64,000 nucleotides of DNA, from contig RSEE01000063.1 in NCBI GenBank assembly GCA_003971905.1, positions 1 through 64,000 on the forward strand, read 5' to 3'. The translations under genes were made by a program, and so were the position numbers. The notes below the pieces were generated by a model. The model was not told the DNA's origin. It saw nothing but the letters and a program-made list of their open reading frames with translations, and made no database searches. Shown one piece after another: positions 1 to 10,576 of this stretch (its first letter is position 1; every line of letters starts with the position of its first letter). Source of the stretch: Moniliella sp. 'wahieum'. Lineage: Eukaryota > Basidiomycota > Moniliellomycetes > Moniliellales > Moniliellaceae.

Positions 1-19
1 CCTAACCCTAACCCTAACC
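1..19. repeat. Telomere repeat array (CCCTAA)n
   Basis: Three tandem CCTAACC-type units start the window, i.e. TTAGGG repeats reading toward the left end, the common fungal telomere sequence. The array abuts, without spacer, coding sequence of an m-AAA protease gene. Only about 19 bases are present, so this is either the inner edge of a longer array trimmed by assembly or a very short tract. Confidence 0.85.
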
Positions 20-192
20 AAGTCGTCCTGCGCGCCCGTAGTGATGGAGCCAAAGAAAATTTCTTCACTCACCCGTCCGCCGAGCGTCATGCACATCCGA
101 TCCGTCAACTGTTCCGTAGAGAAGAGGAATTTCTCCTTGGGCAAGTACTGGGCATAGCCCAACGCACCCACCCCGCGCGGGATGATGCTCAC
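20..192 (-). pseudogene. AFG3: m-AAA protease, peptidase M41 segment, cut off by the telomere
   Basis: The reverse strand reads, without interruption, through [18 protein letters not shown] and [12 protein letters not shown] to AQDDL, the highly conserved M41 zinc-peptidase stretch that follows the HEAGH site in FtsH/AFG3/YTA12 proteins. It is the direct continuation of the gene at 5251-6997: the last codon before the retroelement is Lys of DPLLK and the first here is Val-Ser of the same motif. The frame then runs straight into TTAGGG repeats after Asp-Asp-Leu, so roughly the last 200 residues of the peptidase domain are absent. This piece has no frame break. Function is not expected, since the proteolytic domain is incomplete and separated from the ATPase by 5 kb. 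Confidence 0.88.
188..192. repeat. Target-site duplication, left copy (CTCAC)
   Basis: CTCAC immediately precedes the 5' LTR and is repeated at 5246-5250 immediately after the 3' LTR. A 5-bp duplication is the norm for Ty1/copia integration. On the host-gene strand it reads GTGAG, covering the Val-Ser codons. Confidence 0.9.
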
Positions 193-351
193 TGTTGACA
201 TCCGTCCTAGGACCGCGCGGACCCTGAGTCACGTGAGTCAGCTTTCATTCCTTCCGAGCTCGCACCAGTCTTCTGGACGAGTCAGTCGCAGAAGCTTCTT
301 AGTCAATACGACGTTCAGTGCTCACATTCTGTGGTAGTAGCGAGGCCGACA
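193..351 (+). repeat. 5' LTR
   Basis: 159 bp starting TGTTGACATCC and ending CGAGGCCGACA. It matches 5088-5245 at every position except one extra C near the end. It holds TGAGTCA-CACGTG-TGAGTCA near its start (225-240). Confidence 0.93.
225..240 (+). promoter_or_regulatory. Overlapping bZIP (TGAGTCA x2) and E-box (CACGTG) sites in the LTR
   Basis: TGAGTCA at 225-231, CACGTG at 230-235 and TGAGTCA at 234-240 overlap to form one 16-base block. TGAGTCA is the Gcn4/AP-1 consensus and CACGTG the bHLH (Cbf1-type) consensus. The same block recurs in the 3' LTR at 5120-5135. Role in element transcription is inference. Confidence 0.5.
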
Positions 352-405
352 GAGTTACATCCTTATCTGCTCATCCCTGAGCTGGCCAAAACTACACCCA
401 CAACC

Positions 406-1539
406 ATGGGCGCCAACGCTAACACCGATCTCTCGGTCAGCGACACCACAATGGTGAACAAGCGCGATTACTGGACACCAACCGGTCGCGATCCGCCACC
501 GATTGGCACCGACAACGAGGAACTCATGATGCTTTGCGCCGAAGCGCACCTGTGGTTCAAGAAGACGAACGACATCGATGTCGTTAAAGAGAAGATCAAC
601 AGAGCTATACACGACAGAGCCGAGTGGCTTGGATGGAAGGACGAACCTACGTCTATCACGACAAACTGGGTTCGACGGGCTACGAATTTTGTGGTGCAAA
701 ACATCCACCAAATGGAAACTCAACCCAACGCAACTTTGGGGGCACCTACAGGCGCAGCCTCGCGACCCGAGTACGACCTTTACAGATCACTACGCGAGTC
801 TCCCACCAAGAATATCAAGTGGCCTGATCTGAACAAAGACCCGTCCGCCTACAGCGCTTGGGAAGACGAATTTCTCTTCGCGATAACAGATGCCCACCCC
901 CACGCAAGCGACGTCGTCCAGAATGGTCGCAGCTCCCGCTACTTCACCGAGGACCTCGACAGACGCTTGCACAACCTTCTTAGGGAAGCCATGCCGTCAA
1001 CCCTCTTCCGGACGATCCGCACCCACCACGAAATATCATGCACCCAGGACACGCTGAACATGCTGCGTCAGCGGTATGGATATACGCCTACCGCAAACAG
1101 AGGGCCTCTACTCATTCGCTACTTTTCGGCCGACCAAGGAAACCGATCGGGTCGAGACTACCTCGACTACATGGAAGAGATCAGTGCAAGCCTGACGCGA
1201 GCGGGCATCCCACTTACGGAAGAGCAGGAACGCACTGGGATCCTACTCGGCTTACGCGACATGAGCATTCGCCAGCGTGAAGAGCGCTCGAGTCTAGACA
1301 AGTTACGGCAGGCCGTGATGGACATACCAGCCGCCACGTATCCCGGTGGAGAAAGGAAGAGAAACGGAGGCAAGCCGGTCACAAGGAGGAACGCCTTGGA
1401 CTCGACCCGACAGCGGGGGACGACCCACCAGCGGGGGAAAAAACTCCAGCGGGGGCAAAGCCGGCGACGACAACCTCGCGGACACAAAGACCAAGGGGCA
1501 AGACCGCACCAACCAACCCTGGCGCAGCGCGACGTCTAA
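406..1539 (+). CDS. Gag-like protein of the copia element
   Basis: Open frame of 377 codons from the ATG at 406 (the frame is open further up but without ATG). The central part (LYRSLRES, then YSAWEDEF and a helical region ending GILLGLRDM) resembles the capsid region of copia gag, and the C-terminus is Arg/Gly/Gln-rich and basic, suited to RNA binding. I see no CCHC zinc knuckle. The last ~60 codons look out of frame: the alternative frame from 1346 to the TAG at 1652-1654 gives a hydrophilic SGG-rich linker that leads directly into the protease, so a one-base break near 1350 is likely. Gag should form the virus-like particle in the cytoplasm. Confidence 0.75.
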   Translation: MGANANTDLSVSDTTMVNKRDYWTPTGRDPPPIGTDNEELMMLCAEAHLWFKKTNDIDVVKEKINRAIHDRAEWLGWKDEPTSITTNWVRRATNFVVQNIHQMETQPNATLGAPTGAASRPEYDLYRSLRESPTKNIKWPDLNKDPSAYSAWEDEFLFAITDAHPHASDVVQNGRSSRYFTEDLDRRLHNLLREAMPSTLFRTIRTHHEISCTQDTLNMLRQRYGYTPTANRGPLLIRYFSADQGNRSGRDYLDYMEEISASLTRAGIPLTEEQERTGILLGLRDMSIRQREERSSLDKLRQAVMDIPAATYPGGERKRNGGKPVTRRNALDSTRQRGTTHQRGKKLQRGQSRRRQPRGHKDQGARPHQPTLAQRDV

Positions 1540-1669
1540 TAAACCTGTTGTCCCTCCGCGCAACCCAGGCCGAGCCAACGCTCACGTCGCTCAGAGAGCG
1601 AGCTCTCCCGAGTCTGAAGTGATTGACGTTGATGCGGGCACAGCTGACTACTAGGAACTCGGGGGCGAA

Positions 1670-2947
1670 ATGCGAATCATCCGGGCATTATATGACAGTG
1701 GGGCATTCCCATCCATTTGGAAAGACAAATCCGTCTTCACATCCATGACCCCTTGCGACGACGAGATAGAGGTTGCTAACGGGACACATGTAAAGGCGGA
1801 AGGACGAGGCACGGCCACAATCCGTATCCGATGCTTAGGAGGACACCAAATGGAGATAAAACTCCCCAACAGCCTATACATGCCCCGTTTCAGCCGAAAT
1901 CTCGTCAGTGTAGCACACCTGTCGAACACCGGAATCGCATCATACTTCGCCCCACACCAGAAGGGTATCTGGCTTGGTAACCCAGGATCCACCCTACGAA
2001 AAGTAACCGGCAGTGACTATCAATTCACGATCTTACACAACCCGCGAACGCCACCCACACCCCTGCGGGCCATGGCGACCAAACCGATCAAACCGGCCGA
2101 CCCACCCTCAACCCCAAACTCCCTCGCAGCATCCCTGGCCCTGGACCACGTCTCTAAAGCCCACAAACGCTGGAACCACGCAGCCATCGACCTCCTCCCC
2201 TGGCTTACACGATCGGAAACCGCAGGCCTCCGCGTCACAGCCAAGCATATCTCCCTCTGTCGTTCAGAGTGGGATTGCCCAACATGCGCGGTGGCACTAG
2301 CGACAGCATCGCCCCATCCGAGCCGGGACCGCCTCCGATCCAAAAGACCTTTCGAGGTCCTCCACGTCGACGTAGTAGACCTCCCCCGGGTAACCGGCAT
2401 GGGGCACGGATACGCCCTCGTCGCCGTTGATGACTTCACGCGGTACGTCTTCACCACAGCGATCCCGACAAAGGGCGCTGCAACGAAGGAACTGCGGAAC
2501 CTCATATTGCGGGAGCAACGCTACGGCCCGGACAGACTGCTGCGGACTTTGCGCACGGACAACGCCCCCGAATTGACAAGCGCACTGCAACCTTTTCTGG
2601 ACGAGCAAGGCATCACGTCAGAACGGACAATCCCGGGGCAGAGTGCTAGCAACGGTGTGGCTGAGCGTGCCATCCGAACCATAACGACTCGTGCAAGGCA
2701 GTTGCTCTTGGGTACAGGTCTTCCGACGTCGGACTGGTGGGAACACAGCCTCCACGCTGCGTGCTTCACCCAAAACCAAATGCCACTCAAAACATCCGGG
2801 GAAGACAACAAATCGCGATTTGAGCGATACAAAGGCCACGCATACTCGTTACCGATGCAACCCTTTGGCCGCGTTGCATACCTCCATCTGCCCGAGTCAC
2901 GCCGCGAGCACAAGCTCAGCGCGGGGCAGAGGAAGGTATGCTGGTAG
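1670..2947 (+). CDS. Copia pol, protease and integrase segment
   Basis: The aspartic protease active site is LYDSGA near the start, followed by the copia-type NSLYMPRFSRNLVSV stretch. A GAG-pre-integrase zinc site follows (HKRWNH ... CPTC), then the integrase core with Asp in HVDVVD, Asp in RTDNAPE and Glu in NGVAERA, the D,D-35-E triad. The frame is closed upstream by a TAG at 1652-1654 between gag linker and protease, and ends by a one-base shift at about 2937-2944, where the expected LVGY motif continues in another frame. Integrase would insert the cDNA and the protease would cut the polyprotein. Either the stop and shift are recoding signals or, more likely, sequence errors. Confidence 0.88.
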   Translation: MRIIRALYDSGAFPSIWKDKSVFTSMTPCDDEIEVANGTHVKAEGRGTATIRIRCLGGHQMEIKLPNSLYMPRFSRNLVSVAHLSNTGIASYFAPHQKGIWLGNPGSTLRKVTGSDYQFTILHNPRTPPTPLRAMATKPIKPADPPSTPNSLAASLALDHVSKAHKRWNHAAIDLLPWLTRSETAGLRVTAKHISLCRSEWDCPTCAVALATASPHPSRDRLRSKRPFEVLHVDVVDLPRVTGMGHGYALVAVDDFTRYVFTTAIPTKGAATKELRNLILREQRYGPDRLLRTLRTDNAPELTSALQPFLDEQGITSERTIPGQSASNGVAERAIRTITTRARQLLLGTGLPTSDWWEHSLHAACFTQNQMPLKTSGEDNKSRFERYKGHAYSLPMQPFGRVAYLHLPESRREHKLSAGQRKVCW

Positions 2948-3436
2948 GATACCACCATCAGCGCGGATCAAAGGGATGGCTCTTCGCCACATACCAACCA
3001 TCCCTGGGTACCTTCACCTACCGCTGGTCGAAACCGTACAAATGGGGCAACGCCATCTACCCCCATCTCCACCCCGACCACTTCCCACCCGACATCTCCA
3101 AATCACCTCAAATTAAAATCGACAGTGAAAAAGACGCTAACCCTACTCCGCCAGCCGCGGCAGCACCCATGCCCCGAACCGCCGCCACACCCCAGACACC
3201 CGCTCCCACCACCACCCCCCCTCCGCGCCGCTACCCCTCCGCCAGCGCACCACCCGCACCTCCCTCGACCTGCACACACTCCCAATCGCTGACGACCCCA
3301 CCGACACGACCTACCATGCTCGTGCTGCAGCCGCCACGCCCCACTGCGCCGCACCAGAGATCGGCATCGCCCGCCCCCTACCTGACACATCCGCCCCCCG
3401 TTTGCCGACACAGTTCAACCTCCCGAATACGCCGCC
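2938..3436 (+). CDS. Copia pol, integrase C-terminal part and proline-rich linker
   Basis: Continues pol in frame 1 with LVGYHHQRGSKGW, the conserved motif after the copia integrase core, then a low-complexity Pro/Ala/Thr linker that separates integrase from reverse transcriptase. Not a separate gene: it is one segment of pol set off by frame shifts on both sides. The long continuation of this frame to 3816 is a shadow of the reverse transcriptase. Confidence 0.7.
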
Positions 3437-4030
3437 ATGACTGCTCTCAGCGCACCCATCCACCCGGACACGGTTCAGCTCACCAAGGATGGCGTACCCC
3501 TCGCTCCCAAGACGCTCAAGGGTCTCGAGACTCACCCCTCCTTTGCCATGGTCAAGCAGGCTATGGCCGACGAGGTGGCCACACTCGCGCGATACGGCAC
3601 CTACGAGGCTACGTACCCACCACCGGGTGCACAAATCCTCATAGGACTATGGCGCATCACCACAAAGACGGACGCCGAGGGCCGGTTCCTGCGCCACCGC
3701 GCGCGCTTTGTCGCGGGCGGACACCAACAATCGGCCGAGACTTGGGGCCAGACGTTCGCACCATCGGTGCGCACACCTGCCATCCTGACCCTCGTCGTGC
3801 TGGCCGAGAAGTATAAGTTTGGCCTCTTCTCGGCGGACGTCAATGCAGCGTACCTGAACGCCCCCCTCGAAGAAGCAGTCTACATCCGCCCACCCCCTAC
3901 TTCCCCGAAGCGGGTGGTCGCGTGTGGCGTCTCAAGAAGAGTCTATACGGGCTACATCAGAGCGGAGCAAACTGGGCACGATACATCCGGAACCTGCTGC
4001 GTGACAAGCTCGGCTTCACGCAAAGCTTGA
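3437..4030 (+). CDS. Copia pol, reverse transcriptase N-terminal half
   Basis: Fingers region of the RVT_2 (copia) reverse transcriptase: ...LIGLWRITTKTDAEGR, then RARFVAGGHQQ, the TFAPSVRTPAI block and DVNAAYLNAPL, which carries the first catalytic Asp. The meaningful frame is lost at about 3915, where the conserved [15 protein letters not shown] continues in frame 1. The following ~38 codons to 4030 are therefore not real pol sequence. Confidence 0.88.
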   Translation: MTALSAPIHPDTVQLTKDGVPLAPKTLKGLETHPSFAMVKQAMADEVATLARYGTYEATYPPPGAQILIGLWRITTKTDAEGRFLRHRARFVAGGHQQSAETWGQTFAPSVRTPAILTLVVLAEKYKFGLFSADVNAAYLNAPLEEAVYIRPPPTSPKRVVACGVSRRVYTGYIRAEQTGHDTSGTCCVTSSASRKA

Positions 4031-5232
4031 CCGAGCCCTGCTTGTTCGTGCGCGCTGCACCACCGGGTGAGCAGATCCTCCTGGCGGTCCACACCGACGA
4101 TCTGCTCCTCGCATGCAAGTCACACCAAAAGTACGAGGAGTTTATGGCCGAGATAAACACACACATTGATGTTCGTGGTAACGGTCCCCTTCACTACCAC
4201 CTGGGATGCCAATACGATCGGATCGGTGGGGAGCTGTACCTGAGCCAACCAAAGTTCATCGAGGAAGTGGTGGCAAAGCACCACATCAAAGCCCCGTGGA
4301 TCCGGACTCTCCCACATCCCGTACGGATGATACCGCCCCGTGCCGACCCTGAACCCCCATCCCTCCCAGCCTTGCGCAAGGCATATCAGGGGAAGATCGG
4401 ATCGGGACTGTGGGCTGCACGAATGGGCCGGCCTGACTCCCTCTTCGCTATCACGGCCCTCAGCAGAGCCGCTGCCGACCCATCGCAGCAGCATCATCAA
4501 GCAGTCGATGACTTCCTTCGCTACCTGTACCATACTCGAGGAAAGGGCCTGAGGTTGACCCCAACATCAGATGCACCGGCCATTGCGCTGTATACAGATT
4601 CCGACTTGGCGGGAGATCCCATCCAGGCACGCTCCACATCTGGATGCCTACTGATGGTGTACGGTGTGCCGGTGTCGTGGCGATCCATTCTTCAGCCGAA
4701 GAGCGTTACCAGTACCGCCGCCGCCGAATATACGGCAGGATATGATGGACTGGTTGACGCCAACTATGTCAAGAACATCATGATCGAGCTTGGGGCCATC
4801 GGCGAGGGTACACCCATTCATTGGTATTGCGACAATAAGTCTGTCGTCGATCTCGCCCACAAATTTGGCAGCACCGGCAAGCTCCGAGAGCTGAAGATCC
4901 GGTACCACAATGTACGGCAACACGTGGACTCGGGCGAGGCCATACTTGTACACATCCCCGGCGAAAGGAACCCAGCGGACGTCCTCACCAAGCCTCTCGG
5001 CCGTCCCGCCCTGACAAGCCATCTTGCTCAACTCCGCGTCGAGGAGATGGATCCAGTCCACATGACTGGGCCCTCCGGTCAGCGGGGTGTTGACATCCGT
5101 CCTAGGACCGCGCGGACCCTGAGTCACGTGAGTCAGCTTTCATTCCTTCCGAGCTCGCACCAGTCTTCTGGACGAGTCAGTCGCAGAAGCTTCTTAGTCA
5201 ATACGACGTTCAGTGCTCACATTCTGTGGTAG
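3922..5232 (+). CDS. Copia pol, reverse transcriptase C-terminal half and RNase H
   Basis: Opens with [15 protein letters not shown], then VHTDDLL, the x-x-D-D polymerase catalytic motif, and the connection region. RNase H follows, with [11 protein letters not shown] and STSGCL, then [12 protein letters not shown], and the terminal copia signature NPADVLTK. The genuine pol end is probably near 5050-5087; the frame happens to stay open into the 3' LTR and stops at 5232. All catalytic residues I can check are present, so this half looks functional. Confidence 0.9.
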   Translation: MWRLKKSLYGLHQSGANWARYIRNLLRDKLGFTQSLTEPCLFVRAAPPGEQILLAVHTDDLLLACKSHQKYEEFMAEINTHIDVRGNGPLHYHLGCQYDRIGGELYLSQPKFIEEVVAKHHIKAPWIRTLPHPVRMIPPRADPEPPSLPALRKAYQGKIGSGLWAARMGRPDSLFAITALSRAAADPSQQHHQAVDDFLRYLYHTRGKGLRLTPTSDAPAIALYTDSDLAGDPIQARSTSGCLLMVYGVPVSWRSILQPKSVTSTAAAEYTAGYDGLVDANYVKNIMIELGAIGEGTPIHWYCDNKSVVDLAHKFGSTGKLRELKIRYHNVRQHVDSGEAILVHIPGERNPADVLTKPLGRPALTSHLAQLRVEEMDPVHMTGPSGQRGVDIRPRTARTLSHVSQLSFLPSSHQSSGRVSRRSFLVNTTFSAHILW

Positions 5233-5245
5233 TAGCGAGGCGACA
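5088..5245 (+). repeat. 3' LTR
   Basis: 158 bp, TG...CA, near-identical to the 5' LTR. Preceded by a short G-rich tract (5083-5087), presumably the end of the polypurine primer, and followed by the second CTCAC at 5246-5250. Confidence 0.93.
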
Positions 5246-5250
5246 CTCAC
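5246..5250. repeat. Target-site duplication, right copy (CTCAC)
   Basis: Second copy of the 5-bp target. On the gene strand it gives AAG/GTGAG+T, a chance match to a 5' splice site, although these bases are codons in the intact gene. Confidence 0.9.
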
Positions 5251-6997
<1,747 letters not shown>

Positions 6998-8071
6998 GCA
7001 GGGCAGGGCGGCAGAGACGACACGGTGGAGGGCAGCCAAGCGAATGGAATGGCGCTGCGGCGTCTGGGGTGGGCCTCCCGTCGCTTAGTAGGCCTAGTCA
7101 GCCCATCCCAGCCCCATCCGCTGGCAGCGCCCCCGCTGGCGCCACGTCACGCCGGGTGGTCCGTGCCATTACGTCACACCTGCGCAGCTACTCCTGGCAT
7201 GCGATTCTCGATTACGTGGGCACCCATCCAACCTTCGCATTTCAGTCAGGACCCCTCAGTGGGGCTAACGTACCTGATATCTGGCCTGCACACCCACCCC
7301 CCACACCAACACACACACACACACACACACAGATGTCTGGTTGGATGCATAATCAACCACACGGCAGTCGCATCTCGGGTCACACAACGAGCGGCAACAG
7401 AAGGAAAGACAGGCGAGCGGGCAACAGCACACAGCGGGGATACGCAAAGCATACCGGGGCGCATGGCCAGCTTACCCCGCTCGTACTGGCCCTGGCTGGC
7501 CACAAACAGGTGCCGCGGAACTAGAAAACGAAGGCATGAGCAAGCAGGAGGCAGGGCACACTCGCGTGGGACGTGGGTGGAAATCAGGAGGAGACTGGAA
7601 ACTGGAAGCTTCAAGCTTGAAGCGTATACTTGCAATGCAGGATCGGAGATCTTGGGTTTGATATCTTGAGAGTGAAAAGTGAGGTGGTGATCGATGAGAC
7701 TTGAGAAGAGCTTGAACTTGAGTAGCTGTCAAATACAGCAGGGGGGGTGGGCATTGAAGTGGGGTAGTAATGCATGGAGCACGGGCGTCAAAAGTCAAAC
7801 AGAACCAAATTGCTCTCGTGCTCTCGTGCTCTCGTCCGGGCCCAGGCAGCATGGGACCAAGAGCGCACTACTCAGGGTCATACATCTTGCCTATCCACCA
7901 CGATCGTGGGCCCCGCGCGGGCCGTTGACAAGGCAGTGGACTGGATCAAGGGTGAGGAGGGGGTTGGTGGGGGAAAGTGGCATGTCCGTTTTCATCATCG
8001 CTGCGCCGTCGGGAAGAGCACAGTGACCAGGGGGGAGAGCACGGTGGGTGGAAGGGGTATAGGGTCCTGGG
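6998..8071. other. Intergenic region, AFG3 to cyclin gene
   Basis: No gene seen. It holds the (CA)11 microsatellite at 7310-7331, a CTTCAAG-type cluster at 7606-7624 and a thrice-repeated CTCGTG word near 7813-7830. Long open frames here are GC-driven shadows with no recognisable motif. Confidence 0.5.
7310..7331. repeat. (CA)11 microsatellite
   Basis: Uninterrupted CA dinucleotides, upstream of the m-AAA protease start. Confidence 0.95.
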
Positions 8072-9452
8072 TCATAGTCGTCCGTCGTGGTCGTGCCCAC
8101 GGTTTGGGGCGTAGGCCACAGCCCGCCCAACGGAGGGGTGATGGGGGTGTCCGACCCCGAGCTGCGCCCGCGAGCGGGCGGGGGGGGTAGCCATCAGACT
8201 GGGGGGCGAAGGCAGGGTGGCGGTCAAGAGGGCCATCGAGGCATGCTGATGCACCCTGCGGAACGCCTGCTGCACAGCAAGATATGCTGCTGGGAAACAA
8301 CTGCCGGACCAACGGGGACACATCCTCATTCCGCAGCGCATGGTGCAGCGCCAACACCGCCTCGCATGCCAACGGGTCCAGCTCGTCGTAGACGCGACTG
8401 ATTGCAGAGGCCACGGGACCAGAGGGGGAGAGAATATCGGCTAACCAGAGCGCGCCTACCGTGACTGAGCTGGGGGGCAGCGGCACAAACTCCCGCTGGT
8501 ACAAGCTCACATGAAGAGCCAGGCGAGCCACCGCAATCACCCGGCTGGGTTCTTCTCATGCAGCAACGCAGGATCACCAGCAAGGTACATGCGCAACCAA
8601 GCCTCATGCGATGGACGCCCAATAGCGTAGCGCAGGGTAGAGAGCATATGTGCCTCCATTTGGTAGAACGCCGACTGATCTAGCGAGTTACAACACATGG
8701 CCACCAGCTCGATGGGGGTAGGAACCGCATCCTTATCATCCTCGTACTTGGCCGCAATCCACATTGCCACAGCCCCGGCCAGCTGGTAGTGACGCTTGAG
8801 GACCACTCGCTTGCTAAGGTACCGATCCAGTACGCCCACCGCCACATAGAGCGTCTCGGGACGAAACTCAAACATGGCGTGCATCTCGATCATAAAGTCC
8901 AAACATACGGGCGTAGGCGCCAGGTGACTTCGGGCTGGCTGTCCATCATGGCCAAGGTGGGACAAGTGGCATCCTGCAGCGCAGCATCCACCAGCGAATC
9001 CGGTCAGTTTCATCCCGAAAATGCATCGTGGGAGTGATCGGATCGAGTGCGCACCTCCATCTTGAGCATGTGGGCCACCACCTCGCTGTGGTATTCGAGG
9101 TCCACATAGTCCTCCGTCTCGGACAAGAGCGAGACACGTCGGTGATCATGTCGGTCACAGGCGTTGGTATCGGGTACAGGTGAGGAGGAAAGACGAAGAG
9201 AAAGACGAGAAGTGGGAATGGTGGACGGAAGAAGGGGAGTATGGCGCGGGGCCAGGGGGCACGGAGACAACATGTGGCACGGCCTGGACAGCCGGTTGGG
9301 GGACCGAAGCGGTGCGGCGCGCGTGAGACAACACAGCAGAGTGACGTTTGGATGCGGTCTTGAGGCTACCGCAGCGAGCTGAGGCGCGGGGTGCTGGACA
9401 TGCTGTGGCTGTGGGTTCGTGCAAGACGTGAGTCGGTGCTGAGGGCCATCAT
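8072..9452 (-). CDS. G1/S cyclin, CLN1-like
   Basis: Cyclins of this family activate the main CDK at Start. Cyclin box: LDFMIEMHAMFEFRPETLY, VLDRYLSKRVVLKRHYQL, AMWIAAKYEDDKDAVPT, CCNSLDQSAFYQMEAHML, then GRPSHEAWLRMYLAG; the C-terminal cyclin fold continues with LHVSLYQREFVPLPPSSV. The KRHYQL...WIAAKYED...CCN...SAF.QME pattern matches the fungal Cln1/Ccn1 type better than B-type cyclins. Start at the ATG pair 9447-9452. The Ser-rich N-terminus, with a probable break or intron near 9370, leads to EYHSEVVAHMLKME. Frame breaks near 9010, 8900, 8535 and 8310. The C-terminal tail is poorly defined; stop taken at 8072. Confidence 0.82.
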
Positions 9453-10576
9453 AGTGATCGCAGTGGGACGGGGAGGGAGGGAGCGTGGGGGGGGGGGAGC
9501 GGAGGAGGAAAGTAACGAGCGTGGATGGCGGGAGCGCACGGAGAGGGAGGTGGCCCTCTCGGCCAGTGAAAAGCAGAAGAGCAGAAGAGAAAGAAAAGAA
9601 GAAGAGAGGAAGAGTGGAGGTGGAGGCGGAACGGTGGTGGTGGTGGTGGTGGTGGCTGGGGTGGGCAGAAAAGGCAGAAAGAAAGGAGAAGGCAGGTGGA
9701 GTGGCTGGTGCACACTGGCGCCGTGCGATGCGTGGTGCCAGGGTCCATTTGCCGAGCCGCGCAGGAGACCAGTGAGGCCCGGCGATGGCCGTGCGCGTAC
9801 TGCCCCGTGCATCGGATGCCCGCGTTCCTGCAGAGTGGGCCAGGTGGGGGAGTGGCGCAGTGCGGGTGGTGGCAGTGCTGGCTGCATCCCACACGGCCAC
9901 CCACCCACCACCGGCCACCCGCCAGCCACAGCACTGCAGCGCAGCGCCTCGGCTGATTAATCGATGGCTCGCTTGTGTCCAATACCCATCGACCATCCAT
10001 CATCGACAGATCAGCGACCATCCACACGCGGGTAGTTGGCCTGCGCACACACGCTTTCCTGCTGCCTGGGGGTGATCTGCGCTCGCTTCTCCTCCGCTTC
10101 TTCCCCTTGACGTTTATGCCCCGCACCCCATTCCTGAGAGGCCAAGGCGACGGTGCTCGGGAAGAGACCCACAGGAGGGCCGAATGGCCAAGCGGGATAG
10201 TAGGCGAAAAGATACTGTCGCTAGACGAATTGCTATGCTGCCAGAAAAGTGGTCCATGCTCGGTTGATGGGATTATCGCATCTCTCCCGCGTGCGTCCTC
10301 CTACTCCGCCCAGTACGGGCGGCAAGCAGCCCTCCTTCAGAACGCCGTGGGGACTACATCCTTGTTTTCCGGTGCAGTATGTCCATCCTTCGACCAACGG
10401 TCCAGCTGCAGCCGGCTGCCGCGTCCAGTGGATACGCCGATCAAGCCACGCAAGCATGCTGCAAACCTGTTGGACCGTGTCTGTTCCATCGCCCATTCCA
10501 TCCATCCCTCCAGTCCATGTGGATTGCCACACACGACACGCCACCCTCACACACCTCCTCCACCTGCCCACCCGCC
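9453..10576. other. Intergenic region, cyclin to NPR3
   Basis: Purine-rich on the plus strand (promoter and leader side of the minus-strand cyclin gene), with an 11-G run near 9489 and a (GGT)n stretch near 9632-9654. No gene recognised; the many overlapping frames are compositional. Confidence 0.45.

Larger units (their letters stand above)
193..5245 (+). mobile_element. Ty1/copia LTR retrotransposon, 5053 bp, inserted in the m-AAA protease gene
   Basis: Complete element: 5' LTR (193-351), gag, protease, integrase, reverse transcriptase, RNase H, 3' LTR (5088-5245), flanked by the CTCAC duplication. The domain order PR-IN-RT-RH places it in Ty1/copia (Pseudoviridae) rather than Ty3/gypsy. 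LTRs start TG and end CA. The LTR copies differ by one inserted C only, which implies recent insertion, yet the pol reading frame is interrupted several times by single-base shifts and one TAG. It lies antisense to the host gene. I could not match the bases after the 5' LTR (from 352) to a tRNA primer site. Confidence 0.95.

Noticed and set aside
188..5250. Idea that the copia element is spliced out as an intron and the protease stays functional
   Set aside because: Splicing at the look-alike sites drops one G and gives an in-frame TGA at once; the gene also lacks its 3' end because of the telomere.
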